64,000 nt of DNA. Origin: Sphingomonas trueperi. GTDB lineage: Bacteria; Pseudomonadota; Alphaproteobacteria; Sphingomonadales; Sphingomonadaceae. The position numbers and the translations under genes are program-made. Below the pieces are notes generated by a model. It was given only the letters and a program-made list of their open reading frames with translations, searched no databases and was not told the origin of the DNA. Of the stretch, positions 45,946 to 54,742 are shown piece after piece; the stretch's first letter is position 1; each line of letters starts with the position of its first letter. Where the stretch lies: NCBI RefSeq assembly GCF_011927635.1, contig NZ_JAATJB010000002.1:310001-374000 (forward strand). The letters run 5' to 3'.

Positions 45946-46313
45946 CTGTCCGCGAAGATCGCGAGGCGCTGGTCTGAGTTTTCACTGCCTCCCAAACGGG
46001 GCAACCCGATGTACACGGACTATTGACTTCGCCTGCCGTCAACAATAGCGTGGCAATGTTAACGTGAACATCGCTCGATAGGGGCGGGGCCGTGGTGCGC
46101 ACTAGCGTGTCTCGGACACGTCTTTCGTGCGAATTGTAAGATAACCAAGGCGTTGGACTGGAGAGGAACCGATCGGTAGCCGTGGCGCACTTGCTGTGCC
46201 GCGACAGGAATGGTGTGTCTTGACGTGACCGGCATGTTCGGTGCGTCCCGCCACGCATTCGCCGTCGCCTCCCCGCCGGTCCGAACCATCGGACGCCGAA
46301 ATGGGAGGTGAGG
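45946..46313. other. 368-base intergenic region upstream of TonB receptor 2
   Basis: No gene recognised. It holds TTGACT (46023-46028), the LacI-like palindrome (46057-46070), the perfect dyad CGTGTC-TCG-GACACG (46106-46120) and, near the end, the ribosome site of the receptor gene. Confidence 0.6.
46057..46070 (+). promoter_or_regulatory. LacI-family-like operator
   Basis: TGTTAACGTGAACA is a 14-bp palindrome with one mismatch, close to the TGTTAACGTTAACA form used by LacI-type sugar regulators. It lies about 245 bases before the receptor start. A TTGACT -35-like element lies 29 bases upstream. Confidence 0.5.
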
Positions 46314-49274
46314 ATGTTCTACGACAAGAGGGATCGCCGCCGCGCCTTGCTGCGCACCACGTCGCTCGGGCTGATCGTCGCGGGGGTGTGCCTCGCGCCG
46401 CTGTCCGCGCTGGCGCAGACCGCGCCCGCGCCGCCGCCACAGGCGAGCGAGGGCACCGTTCCGCAGGCGCGGACCGACGCGCAGGATAGCGAGATCATCG
46501 TCACCGGCTCGCGCATCGCCGTGAGCGGCTTCAACGCCCCGACGCCGACCACGGTGCTCGGCGAGGAGCAGATCGCCGCCAACGCGCAGCCCAACGTGTT
46601 CACCACCATCGCGCAGCTGCCGTCGCTGCAAGGCTCGTCGGGCACGCAGGTCAATACCTTCAGCACCTCGAGCGGGCAGCAGGGGCTCAGCTCCTTCTCG
46701 CTGCGCGGCCTGGGGACGATCCGCACGTTGACCCTGCTCGACGGCCAGCGCGTGGTCGGCGCCAACGTCACCGGCGTGCCCGACGTCAGCCTGTTCCCGC
46801 AGCTGCTCGTCAAGCGCGTCGACATCGTCAATGGCGGCGCCTCGGCATCCTATGGCTCGGACGCGGTGGGCGGCGTGGTGAACTTCATCACCGACACGCG
46901 CTTCAAGGGCATCCGCGGCAACATCCAGGGCGGCATCACCACCTATGGCGACGATGCCACCGGGCTGGTCCAGCTCGCGGCGGGCACCAGCGCGCTGGGC
47001 GACCGGCTCCACCTCGTCGGCAGCGCCGAATATGACAAGGAAGAGGGCATCGGCGGCGGCGAGTTCGGCACCAAGCTCGCCAATGGCCGCACCTGGTTCA
47101 CCCAGCGGACCCTGGTCAATCGCGGCGTGCTCAACGACGGGATGCCGCAATATCTGGTGCGCGACTGGGCGCAATCGACCACCTTCACCAAATATGGCCT
47201 GATCACCGCCGGGCCGCTGCAGGGCATCGCCTTCGACCAGGCCGGCCAGCCCTTCCAGTTCCAGTACGGTTCGAACGGCGTGCCGGCGAAGAACGCCGCC
47301 GGCACGATCCTCGGCTGCTTTCCGGGCTTCTGCGAGGGCGGGGACCTGTCCGGTAACGTCGATGCCGGCCGCTCGCTCAAGTCGGCGATCGAGCGGATCA
47401 ACGGCTATGGCCGCATCGGCTTCGACCTGACGCCCGACAACGAGCTTTATGTCACCGCCAATATCGGCCAGGTGAAGACCAACAACCAGCCGGTCAACGG
47501 GCAGAACCGGCCGGGCCTGACGCTGCAATGCGCCAATCCCTATGTGCCCGCGCTGGTCCAGCAGGCCTGCGCGACCGCCGGGATCACCAGCTTCCAGTAC
47601 GGTACCAGCAATGCCGCGCTCGGCAATACGCGGGTCTATACCGATCGCCGGCAATATCGCTTCGTACTCGGCGGCAAGGGCAGGGTCGACGTCGCCGGCA
47701 CGCCGTGGAGCTACGACATCTATGGCGAGCACGGCACCAACTATACCGATATCGACGTGCGCAACATCCTGCTGTCGCGGCGCTTCAACCAGGCGATCGA
47801 CGCGACCACGCTGAACGGCACGATCGTCTGCCGCGATGCGACCGCGCGGGCGAACGGCTGCCAGCCGCTCAACATCATCGGCGGCAATCCCTCCGCGGCG
47901 GCGCTGCGCTACATCATGCCCGAAAACGGCCCGTTCCAGCGCACCCGCCAGACCCAGGACGTGGCGAGCATCAACATCTCCGGCTCCCCGGTCGATCTCT
48001 GGGCCGGGCCGCTGTCGATCGCGTTCGGCGGCGAGTATCGGCACGAATATTACAAGGTAACTGCCGACGCCTACGGCGCCGGTTTCGATGCCACCCCGCC
48101 GGGCGGCGATTATCCCAACGATCCGGTGCTGCTGGCCAGCGGCAACAACTGGTATGCCGGCAACTACAAGAACGGGCAGGGCGCCTACAGCGTGAAGGAA
48201 GCCTTTTTCGAGGCGAACCTGCCCTTCCTCAACTCGGAGAAGCTGGGCCGCGCCAACCTGAACGGCGCGGTACGCGTGACCGACTACAGCACCTCGGGTA
48301 CGGTGTGGGCGTGGAAGATCGGCGGCACCTGGGACCTGCCGATCGACGGATTCCGCATCCGCGGCGTCACCTCGCGCGACGTGCGTGCGCCCAACCTTTC
48401 CGAGCTGTTCGCGGCCCCCGTCACGACGACGCTGCCCAATTTCTTCGATCCCTTCACCAACACCAACGTGCTGGTGATCCAGAACGCGATCGGCAACACC
48501 GCGCTCAAGCCGGAGATCGCGCGCAACACCACGGCGGGAATAACGCTTGCCAATCCGGGCTGGGCGCCGGGCCTGAACCTCTCGTTCGACTGGTACAAGA
48601 TCAAGGTCGACGAGGTGATCTCCAGCCTCGCGGCGACCGACATCGTCCAGCTCTGCTTCCAGAAGGTGCTGCCCGAGACTTGCAGCGCGTTCAACCTGAG
48701 CAACACCGCTGGGCCGAATTTCATCAACGTCCAGGCGTTCAACCTCGCCTCGATCCGCACCGAGGGCTTCGACATCGAGGCGAGCTATCGCTGGCAGCGG
48801 CCGCTGGGCCTGCCGGGCAATTTCACGGTTCGTGCGCTGGCGACGCATGTGATCAACAACATCACCGATACCGGGCTGCCGGGCACGATCCCGGTCGATA
48901 ATGCCGGCAACAATCTGGGCGCCACACCGCACTGGAAGTGGCTGGCGGTGCAGACCTATGACAGCGGCCGCTTCTCGCTGCTGGTGCAGGAGCGCTGGTT
49001 CAGCGCGGGCACGATCGGCAACCAATATGTCGTCTGCCAGAGCGGCTGCCCGGCCTCGACCGCGGCGCGCCCGACGATCGACAATGCCTATATGCCGGGA
49101 TCCTTCTATCTCGACGTCGGCGCGACCTTCGACGTGATCAAGGACGTGACGCTCTACGGCAAGATCGACAATCTGTTCGATCGCGATCCGGCGCGCTCGA
49201 CGATCTTCAACAATCCGGCGCTCTACGACCAGATCGGCCGGGTCTACCGCGCCGGCGTGCGGTTCAAATTCTGA
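46314..49274 (+). CDS. TonB-dependent receptor 2
   Basis: 986-residue outer-membrane transporter. Signal peptide ends LSALAQ; TonB-box-like EIIVTGSRI; plug domain with QGLSSFSLRGLGTIRTLTLL and NGGASASYGSDAVGGVVNFI (the classic plug end); long barrel ending in aromatic Phe (AGVRFKF). Paired Cys in the barrel (GCFPGFC, VVCQSGC) may form loop disulfides. ATG 46314 sits five bases after GGAGG. Upstream LacI-like palindrome hints at carbohydrate uptake; substrate is unknown. Confidence 0.9.
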   Translation: MFYDKRDRRRALLRTTSLGLIVAGVCLAPLSALAQTAPAPPPQASEGTVPQARTDAQDSEIIVTGSRIAVSGFNAPTPTTVLGEEQIAANAQPNVFTTIAQLPSLQGSSGTQVNTFSTSSGQQGLSSFSLRGLGTIRTLTLLDGQRVVGANVTGVPDVSLFPQLLVKRVDIVNGGASASYGSDAVGGVVNFITDTRFKGIRGNIQGGITTYGDDATGLVQLAAGTSALGDRLHLVGSAEYDKEEGIGGGEFGTKLANGRTWFTQRTLVNRGVLNDGMPQYLVRDWAQSTTFTKYGLITAGPLQGIAFDQAGQPFQFQYGSNGVPAKNAAGTILGCFPGFCEGGDLSGNVDAGRSLKSAIERINGYGRIGFDLTPDNELYVTANIGQVKTNNQPVNGQNRPGLTLQCANPYVPALVQQACATAGITSFQYGTSNAALGNTRVYTDRRQYRFVLGGKGRVDVAGTPWSYDIYGEHGTNYTDIDVRNILLSRRFNQAIDATTLNGTIVCRDATARANGCQPLNIIGGNPSAAALRYIMPENGPFQRTRQTQDVASINISGSPVDLWAGPLSIAFGGEYRHEYYKVTADAYGAGFDATPPGGDYPNDPVLLASGNNWYAGNYKNGQGAYSVKEAFFEANLPFLNSEKLGRANLNGAVRVTDYSTSGTVWAWKIGGTWDLPIDGFRIRGVTSRDVRAPNLSELFAAPVTTTLPNFFDPFTNTNVLVIQNAIGNTALKPEIARNTTAGITLANPGWAPGLNLSFDWYKIKVDEVISSLAATDIVQLCFQKVLPETCSAFNLSNTAGPNFINVQAFNLASIRTEGFDIEASYRWQRPLGLPGNFTVRALATHVINNITDTGLPGTIPVDNAGNNLGATPHWKWLAVQTYDSGRFSLLVQERWFSAGTIGNQYVVCQSGCPASTAARPTIDNAYMPGSFYLDVGATFDVIKDVTLYGKIDNLFDRDPARSTIFNNPALYDQIGRVYRAGVRFKF

Positions 49275-49315
49275 TCCAGGGCAGGGGAGGCGGCGACGCT
49301 GTCTCCCTTCCAACG

Positions 49316-49346
49316 AAAAAGGGCTCCCGCCACTGGCAGGAGCCCT
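49316..49346 (-). terminator. Terminator between TonB receptor 2 and grxD
   Basis: GGGCTCC (49321-49327) and GGAGCCC (49339-49345) form a stem; on the minus strand TTTTTC follows, so it ends the grxD operon. It may also stop the convergent receptor transcript. Confidence 0.8.
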
Positions 49347-49373
49347 TGATCGATTCCGTACGAGGGTCGCGCG

Positions 49374-49706
49374 TCAGGCCGAAGCCGCGACGCCCTTGTC
49401 GGCCATCAACTGGGTCAGCTCGCCGCTCTCGTACATTTCCATCATGATGTCCGAACCGCCGACGAACTCGCCCTTCACATAGAGCTGGGGGATGGTCGGC
49501 CAGTCGGAAAAGGCCTTGATGCCCTGGCGGACGCCCTGGTCCTGCAGCACGTCGACGCTGTCGAACTCGACGCCGAGATGGTTGAGGATCGCCACGGCGC
49601 GGCTGGAAAAGCCGCACTGGGGGAACAGGGGGCTGCCCTTCATGAACAGCAGCACGTCGCTGCCGTCGACCAGCTGCTGGATGCGGGCCTGGGTATCGTC
49701 GGTCAT
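49374..49706 (-). CDS. grxD: Monothiol glutaredoxin, Grx4 family
   Basis: 110-residue glutaredoxin with the CGFS active site (around residue 31) and WPTIPQLYVKGEFVGGSDI, the glutathione and Fe-S binding region. Carries [2Fe-2S] clusters and, with BolA, takes part in iron-sulfur trafficking and iron sensing. Last gene of a three-gene leftward operon; three bases after bolA. Confidence 0.95.
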   Translation of the reverse strand: MTDDTQARIQQLVDGSDVLLFMKGSPLFPQCGFSSRAVAILNHLGVEFDSVDVLQDQGVRQGIKAFSDWPTIPQLYVKGEFVGGSDIMMEMYESGELTQLMADKGVAASA

Positions 49707-49709
49707 TGC

Positions 49710-49949
49710 TTACTCCTCGGGCGTCGCTTCGGTGGTCAGCTGGAGCGCGTGGAGCACGCCGCCCATCCGTCCACCCAGCGCCGCATAGACGGCCTGATGC
49801 TGCCGCACGCGCGGCATGCCCCGGAACATGGGGGCGACGACCCGCGCTGCATAGTGGTCGCCGTCGCCGGCCAGATCGGTGATCTCGATCTGGGCGTCGG
49901 GGATGCCGGCGCGGATCAGCGCCTCGATCTCGGCAGCGGGCATCGGCAT
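49710..49949 (-). CDS. bolA: BolA-family protein
   Basis: 79-residue BolA domain protein. The conserved core GDGDHYAARVVAPMFRGMPR and RVRQHQAVYAALGGRMGG carries the His that joins Cys of the glutaredoxin in binding a shared [2Fe-2S] cluster. Adjacent grxD (three bases) strongly supports a BolA-Grx4 pair. Confidence 0.9.
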   Translation of the reverse strand: MPMPAAEIEALIRAGIPDAQIEITDLAGDGDHYAARVVAPMFRGMPRVRQHQAVYAALGGRMGGVLHALQLTTEATPEE

Positions 49950-49950
49950 G

Positions 49951-50274
49951 TTACTTGGATTCCATCAGCTGGCGGCGCGCCTCGACGGTCTGCTCCTCGA
50001 TCGCGCGGCGCACGGTGGCGTCGTCGATCTCGACATTGGCGGCGAGCATGTCGCCGAGCAGCTTGCGGATCACGTCCTCGTCGCCGGCTTCCTCGAAATC
50101 GGCCTGGACGACCGCCTTGGCATAGGCGTCGGTCTCTTCGGGCGTGAGGCCCATCTTGGCGGCGGCCCACTGGCCGAGCAGCTTGTTGCGGCGCGCGGTG
50201 ATGCGGAACGCCATATCCTCGTCGCGCGCGAACTTCGCCTCGAACGCCCGTTCGCGATCGTCGAATGTGCTCAT
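49951..50274 (-). CDS. DUF1476 protein (F1-ATPase inhibitor zeta type)
   Basis: 107-residue all-helical protein of the DUF1476 family; the founding member in Paracoccus is the zeta inhibitor of F1Fo-ATPase. N-terminus FDDRERAFEAKFARDEDMAF is the conserved inhibitory-type helix. ATG 50274 has AGGGG six bases upstream. One base separates it from bolA. The function here is by family analogy. Confidence 0.85.
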   Translation of the reverse strand: MSTFDDRERAFEAKFARDEDMAFRITARRNKLLGQWAAAKMGLTPEETDAYAKAVVQADFEEAGDEDVIRKLLGDMLAANVEIDDATVRRAIEEQTVEARRQLMESK

Positions 50275-50364
50275 TACATGCCCCTTAGCAAAACTCGGGC
50301 CCGAGATAGGAGGACGGGGCGGCGCTGGCAACGGGGGAGGTTCCGGATGGCGGGGTATCATCCA

Positions 50365-50491
50365 TCCTCCCCCGCCAGGGGGAGGTGTCAGGCGCAGCCT
50401 GACGGAGGGGGAGGAAGCACGACGGGCGGAGAGGTTCCGGCATCCTCCCCCTCCGTCGCGCTTCGCGCGCCACCTCCCCCTGGCGGGGGAG
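50365..50491. repeat. 127-base palindromic repeat with 21-bp terminal inverted repeats
   Basis: 50367-50387 and 50471-50491 are perfect inverted copies (right copy begins CACCTCCCCCTGGCGGGGG). A nested inner pair GGAGGGGGAGG (50404-50414) and CCTCCCCCTCC (50444-50454) makes a larger cruciform. No open frame inside; looks like a small non-autonomous mobile or REP-like element. Confidence 0.7.
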
Positions 50492-50493
50492 AA

Positions 50494-50646
50494 TTAGCCG
50501 TGTCGGAAAATCGCGATCATCCCCACGACGAGCGCGATCGGCGCGACAATGGCTGCGATTGCGCCGGGCCAGCCCCAGCGATGATAGGCGAACTCCACGC
50601 CGCCCTCCCAAAACAACCGCAAAACGATCTCTATCGCGTCCGTCAT
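50494..50646 (-). CDS. 50-residue single-helix membrane protein, unknown
   Basis: Small frame starting ATG at 50646 and ending TAA at 50494. Sequence starts MTDAIEIVLRLFWEGGVEF and has one clear membrane helix (GAIAAIVAPIALVVGMIAIF) near the C-terminus, ending in Arg-His-Gly. Codon use matches real genes (G/C-rich third positions in most codons). Ribosome site is weak. The stop falls directly beside the repeat at 50365-50491. Likely a genuine small membrane protein but unproven. Confidence 0.5.
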   Translation of the reverse strand: MTDAIEIVLRLFWEGGVEFAYHRWGWPGAIAAIVAPIALVVGMIAIFRHG

Positions 50647-50686
50647 AGAATTTCAGGCGCGTCGGCGCGGGAGCGCTCGATCCATA

Positions 50687-50971
50687 TCAAAGGTCGGCGA
50701 TGGAGGCGTCGAAACGCGAGGCCAGCATCAGGAACGCGTCGCCCCAGCCGCTTTCGATGGCGACTTCCTGCAGCGAGCTTGTGGGGCCATACAAGGCCTC
50801 AAGCTCCAGCAGCCTGATCGTATCAGCGGCGTGTATTCGTCCGATGATCCCGTCGATTTCGGCGACCGCAGCCTCCGCGCTCCCCCAGCGCGACCACGCG
50901 AAGTCGTTGGAGGCGCGCGCAAGCAGAGCACGTGTGTCGGCCAACACCTGAATCAACGCTTCTACCGACAC
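50687..50971 (-). CDS. Small hypothetical helical protein
   Basis: 94-residue frame from GTG 50971 (preceded by GGGGGG-rich leader) to 50687. Predicted mostly helical, with Trp-rich patches (NDFAWSRWGSAEAAVAEIDG, ESGWGDAFL). No family recognised. The longer frame upstream is Arg/Gly-rich shadow sequence over the quinone reductase gene and is not credible. Confidence 0.6.
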   Translation of the reverse strand: MSVEALIQVLADTRALLARASNDFAWSRWGSAEAAVAEIDGIIGRIHAADTIRLLELEALYGPTSSLQEVAIESGWGDAFLMLASRFDASIADL

Positions 50972-51045
50972 GATGCCCCCCCGTCTGTCCCGCGAGTTTA
51001 TGCCGATCCCGCGGACGCGCAAGCGACAGGTTCGGGCGGGGAGAC

Positions 51046-52047
51046 CTATTCCGCCACCCGCACCACCACCTTCCCGATCACCGCCCGCGCCGCCATCTTG
51101 GCGATCGCAGCACCGCCCTCGGCGAAGGGGAACACCTCCGTCACCCGCGGCGCGATCTTGCCCTCGCTCCACAGCCGGAACAGCGTGTCGACATGCGCGC
51201 GGTTGGCCTGGGGGTCGCGCGCGGCGAAGGCGCCCCAGAACACGCCGCACACGTCGCAGCTCTTGAGCAGCGTCAGGTTGAGCGGAAGCTTGGGGATACC
51301 AGCCGGGAAGCCCACCACCAGATAGCGCCCCTCCCAGCCGATCGCGCGCAGCGCCGGCTCGGCATAGTCGCCGCCGACAGGATCGTAGATCACGTCCGCG
51401 CCCTTGGGGCCGACCGCCGCCTTGAAGGCCTCGGCCAGCGCCTTGGAGGCCTTCTTGTCGAGGACCCCGCGCGGATAGACGAGCGTCGCATCCGCCCCCG
51501 CCGCGCGCGCGGCCTCGGCCTTTTCCTCGGAGGAGACCGCCGCCACCACCGTCGCGCCATACGCCTTGCCCAGCTCGATCGCCGCGAGCCCGACGCCTCC
51601 CGCCGCACCCAGCACCAGCAGCGTCTGGCCGGCGCTCAGCCTGCCCCGATCGAGCAGCGCATGGATCGTCGTCGCATAGGTAAGCAGCAGCGCCGCGCCG
51701 TCCTCGAAGCTGCGGCCCTCTGGCAGGCGGTAGAGCTGCGCCGGGCTCAGCACCAGCTTCTCGACCAGCCCGCCATGGCCCGGGACCGCGATCACCCGGT
51801 CCCCCGGTGCCCAGTCGGTGACGCCTTCGCCCACGGCTTCGACCACGCCGGCGATCTCGCCGCCCGGCGCGAACGGCCGGGGCGGCTTGAACTGGTAGCG
51901 GTCCTCGATGATCAGCACGTCGGGATAGTTGATCGCGCAGGCCCGCACGCCGACCAGCACCTGGCCCTTGCCCGGAATTGGATCGGGCAGCTCTTCCAGG
52001 CTTAGAGTATCAGGTCCGCCCGATGCCTTCGACAGCAACGCCTTCAT
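51046..52047 (-). CDS. NADPH:quinone reductase-like MDR oxidoreductase
   Basis: 333-residue medium-chain dehydrogenase/reductase of the quinone oxidoreductase type. N-terminal GroES-like domain ([20 protein letters not shown]), Rossmann loop [20 protein letters not shown], no structural-zinc Cys quartet. Reduces quinones or activated double bonds with NADPH. Its start overlaps the end of leuD by 38 bases, an unusually long overlap for same-strand genes. Confidence 0.9.
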   Translation of the reverse strand: MKALLSKASGGPDTLSLEELPDPIPGKGQVLVGVRACAINYPDVLIIEDRYQFKPPRPFAPGGEIAGVVEAVGEGVTDWAPGDRVIAVPGHGGLVEKLVLSPAQLYRLPEGRSFEDGAALLLTYATTIHALLDRGRLSAGQTLLVLGAAGGVGLAAIELGKAYGATVVAAVSSEEKAEAARAAGADATLVYPRGVLDKKASKALAEAFKAAVGPKGADVIYDPVGGDYAEPALRAIGWEGRYLVVGFPAGIPKLPLNLTLLKSCDVCGVFWGAFAARDPQANRAHVDTLFRLWSEGKIAPRVTEVFPFAEGGAAIAKMAARAVIGKVVVRVAE

Positions 52048-52639
52048 GTCCGCCTCCTACAGCGATCCACGGGCGTTCGTGCGCAACCGCGGATTCGAAT
52101 TTCGAAATCGCGGTATCTTGTGCCAGCGTCATGCCGATCTCGTCCAGCCCCTGCATCAGGCAGTCGCGGCGGAACGGGTCGAGTTCGAAGGCGAAGCGGT
52201 CCTGGAAGTCGGTCGTGACGGTCATCGTCTCCAGGTCGACGGTGATCTCGTTGGCGGTCGCCACCTGCACCAGCCGGTCGATCGCCTCCTGCGGCAGCAC
52301 CACGGTGACGATGCCGTTCTTGAACGCGTTGCCCGAGAAGATGTCCGAGAAACTCGGCGCGATCACCGCCTTGATGCCCATATCGGCCAGCGCCCAGGCG
52401 GCATGCTCGCGGCTGGAGCCGCAGCCGAAATTCTCGCCCGCCACCAGGATCGGCGCGCCCGCATAGCGCGGATCGTCGAACAGGTTGCCCGGCTCCGCGC
52501 GGACGCTTTCGAACGCGCCCTTGCCGAGCCCCTCGCGCGTGGTGGTCTTCAGCCAGTGCGCGGGGATGATGATGTCCGTATCGATGTTCTTGGCGCCCCA
52601 GGGATAGGCGCGGCCCGAAACCTGCTGGATCGGCTCCAT
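52010..52639 (-). CDS. leuD: 3-isopropylmalate dehydratase small subunit
   Basis: 209-residue small subunit of the leucine-pathway isomerase. Signature [20 protein letters not shown] and [17 protein letters not shown] (substrate-binding swivel domain) are intact. Works with LeuC on 2-isopropylmalate. The C-terminal 12 residues overlap the next gene. Separated from leuC by a 46-residue gene. Confidence 0.95.
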   Translation of the reverse strand: MEPIQQVSGRAYPWGAKNIDTDIIIPAHWLKTTTREGLGKGAFESVRAEPGNLFDDPRYAGAPILVAGENFGCGSSREHAAWALADMGIKAVIAPSFSDIFSGNAFKNGIVTVVLPQEAIDRLVQVATANEITVDLETMTVTTDFQDRFAFELDPFRRDCLMQGLDEIGMTLAQDTAISKFESAVAHERPWIAVGGGHEGVAVEGIGRT

Positions 52640-52738
52640 CAGCGGCGCTCCGCCGACACGGTGTTCAGATGCATGGACACAGCTTTCCTAACGAATGGCC
52701 GGCGGCCATCCCGAATTTCCGGCAATCGGCCGCCCGCG

Positions 52739-52879
52739 TCAGCGCGGTGCGACGACAGTCCGCTCGAGCGCCGGGATGGTCTTGATCGGCGTCTCCGGCC
52801 GCGGATAGGCACCCGCATAGGCAGCGGCGACACCGCTCAGGATCGTTCCGGCAATCAATGCGACGAGCGCCTTCTTCAC
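52739..52879 (-). CDS. 46-residue exported peptide between leuC and leuD
   Basis: GTG 52879 follows a good GGGGAGAG ribosome site and opens a 46-codon frame ending at 52739. It encodes a signal peptide (KKALVALIAGTILSGVAAA, likely cut after AYA) and a mature Pro-rich peptide of about 23 residues ending in Arg. It sits between leuC and leuD on the same strand, so it is transcribed with them. No family recognised. Its position inside a biosynthetic operon is odd for an exported peptide. Confidence 0.65.
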   Translation of the reverse strand: MKKALVALIAGTILSGVAAAYAGAYPRPETPIKTIPALERTVVAPR

Positions 52880-52899
52880 GGCGTCTCTCCCCTTATCAG

Positions 52900-54342
52900 T
52901 TACGCGTTGTTCGCCATCAACTCGCGAACGTCCGTCAGGTGCCCGGTCACCGCCGCCGCTGCCGCCATTGCGGGCGAGACGAGGTGCGTGCGCGAACCCG
53001 GGCCCTGCCGCCCTACGAAATTGCGATTCGAAGTGGAAGCACAACGTTCGCCGGGCGGAACCTTGTCCGGGTTCATCGCCAGGCACATCGAGCAGCCCGG
53101 CTCGCGCCACTGGAAGCCCGCCTCCAGGAAGATCCGGTCGAGCCCCTCTTCCTCGGCCTGGCGTTTGACCAGCCCCGAGCCCGGCACGATCAGTGCCTGA
53201 CGGATGCGATCGGCCACCTTGCGGCCCTGCACCACCGCGGCGGCGGCGCGGAGATCCTCGATCCGGCTGTTGGTGCACGAGCCGATGAAGATGTGCTCCA
53301 CCGGAATGTCCTGCATCGCGGTGCCGGGAGTGAGCCCCATGTAGTCGAGCGAGCGCTGCGCGGCGGCGCGCTTCGAGGGATCGGCAAAGCTCTCCGGATC
53401 GGGCACGACGCCGGTGATCGGCACCACGTCCTCGGGGCTGGTGCCCCAGGTGAGCGACGGTGCGATGTCGCTGGCATCCAGCGTCACCACCTTGTCGTAG
53501 ACGGCGCCCTTGTCGGTCGGCAGCGTCTTCCAATAGGCGACGGCGCGGTCCCAGGCTTCGCCGGTCGGGGCAAGCGGGCGACCCTTGAGATAGTCGAAGG
53601 TCTTCTGGTCGGGCGCGATCAGCCCCGAGCGCGCGCCGCCCTCGATCGACATGTTGGAGATGGTGAGCCGCCCCTCGATCGAGAGGTTGCGGATCACCTC
53701 GCCGGTGAATTCGATGACATAGCCGGTGCCGCCGGCCGCGCCGATCTTGCCGATGATCGCCAGCACCACGTCCTTGGCACTGACGCCGTGGCCGAGCGTG
53801 CCGTCGACGCGAACTTCCATCGTCTTCGATTGCTTGAGCAGCAGCGTCTGCGTGGCGAGCACATGCTCGACCTCGCTGGTGCCGATGCCGAAGGCCAGCG
53901 CGCCCAGCGCGCCATGCGCCGAAGTGTGGCTGTCGCCGCAGACCAGCGTGGTGCCGGGCAGCGTGAAACCCTGTTCGGGCCCGACGACATGGACGATCCC
54001 CTGCCGCGCATCGAGCGCATCGATATAGGGCACGCCGAACTCGGCGACGTTACCGCGCAGCGCCGAGAGCTGGCCCGCGCTAGCCGGGTCGGCGATCGGC
54101 AGCGGATTGCCCGCAGTGTCGACGCGCGGGGTGGTCGGCAGGTTGTGGTCGGGCACCGCGAGGGTAAGGTCGGGGCGGCGCACCTTGCGACCGGCCGCGC
54201 GAAGGCCGGCAAAGGCCTGCGGGCTGGTGACTTCGTGGACGAGGTGCCGATCGATATAGATCAGGCAGGTGCCATCGTCCCGGCGCTCGACGACATGGTC
54301 GGCCCAGATCTTCTCGTACAGGGTGCGCGGTTCACTCGACAT
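52900..54342 (-). CDS. leuC: 3-isopropylmalate dehydratase large subunit
   Basis: 480-residue aconitase-family subunit with the [4Fe-4S] ligands: Cys in [12 protein letters not shown] and the CSMC pair in [14 protein letters not shown]-terminus [12 protein letters not shown], and [13 protein letters not shown] are typical. Second step of leucine synthesis. A 400-base upstream region with a strong hairpin may hold its leader. Confidence 0.95.
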   Translation of the reverse strand: MSSEPRTLYEKIWADHVVERRDDGTCLIYIDRHLVHEVTSPQAFAGLRAAGRKVRRPDLTLAVPDHNLPTTPRVDTAGNPLPIADPASAGQLSALRGNVAEFGVPYIDALDARQGIVHVVGPEQGFTLPGTTLVCGDSHTSAHGALGALAFGIGTSEVEHVLATQTLLLKQSKTMEVRVDGTLGHGVSAKDVVLAIIGKIGAAGGTGYVIEFTGEVIRNLSIEGRLTISNMSIEGGARSGLIAPDQKTFDYLKGRPLAPTGEAWDRAVAYWKTLPTDKGAVYDKVVTLDASDIAPSLTWGTSPEDVVPITGVVPDPESFADPSKRAAAQRSLDYMGLTPGTAMQDIPVEHIFIGSCTNSRIEDLRAAAAVVQGRKVADRIRQALIVPGSGLVKRQAEEEGLDRIFLEAGFQWREPGCSMCLAMNPDKVPPGERCASTSNRNFVGRQGPGSRTHLVSPAMAAAAAVTGHLTDVRELMANNA

Positions 54343-54691
54343 GCGCGCGCTTTAATCGAATCGTGCGCGGATGCAAGGTTCGGGGACATTTTCTGCCGTC
54401 GCGCCCCAGGGCGCTCGACGCGCTCTTTCGATCGCATGGCGCTCCCGGTGCGGGCGGGTCGATGGCCATGCCGGTGAACCATCGACCCGCCCGGAAGCGT
54501 CTTTGGGGGACGCTGGAGCATTTTTGGGGAATGCTCCGGGTGCCTTCAACGTTGCAGGCTGCGTGCCAGTTTCGGGAACGCACGGCATTGTGCGGGGTGC
54601 GATGGTGAAACGCGGTTAACCGTGCCACGCGGGTGTAAATTCTCCCGACGGTTTGGCTGCGGCGGGTGTGGTTCATCTGGCATTCAGTGCC
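54343..54691. other. Divergent leuC/BlaI intergenic region with a 15-bp hairpin
   Basis: No gene recognised. CGGGCGGGTCGATGG (54451-54465) and CCATCGACCCGCCCG (54479-54493) form a perfect 15-bp stem with a 13-base loop, 109 bases upstream of the leuC start. No T-run follows on either strand. Several open frames here are short and have shadow-like composition. The leuC promoter and leader should lie here. Confidence 0.6.
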
Positions 54692-54731
54692 TTGACTACA
54701 GACGTAATCGGAGCGATTACACGCGTAGTCA
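54692..54731 (+). promoter_or_regulatory. BlaI-type promoter with two operators
   Basis: -35 TTGACT (54692-54697), 17-base spacer, -10-like GATTAC (54715-54720). Two 16-bp GAYTAC-N4-GTARTC sites, 54694-54709 and 54715-54730, overlap both elements and are arranged as near mirror images around GGAGC. TAC/GTA half-sites match those of BlaI/MecI repressors. Confidence 0.8.
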
Positions 54732-54742
54732 GTGAGGGGTGT

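Noticed and set aside
46059..49313. 1084-codon leftward open frame opposite TonB receptor 2
   Set aside because: Same kind of shadow; the rightward frame has signal peptide, plug and barrel.
54352..54588. Small frames on both strands in the leuC/BlaI gap
   Set aside because: Run through the 15-bp hairpin, poor starts, Pro/Arg-rich shadow composition.
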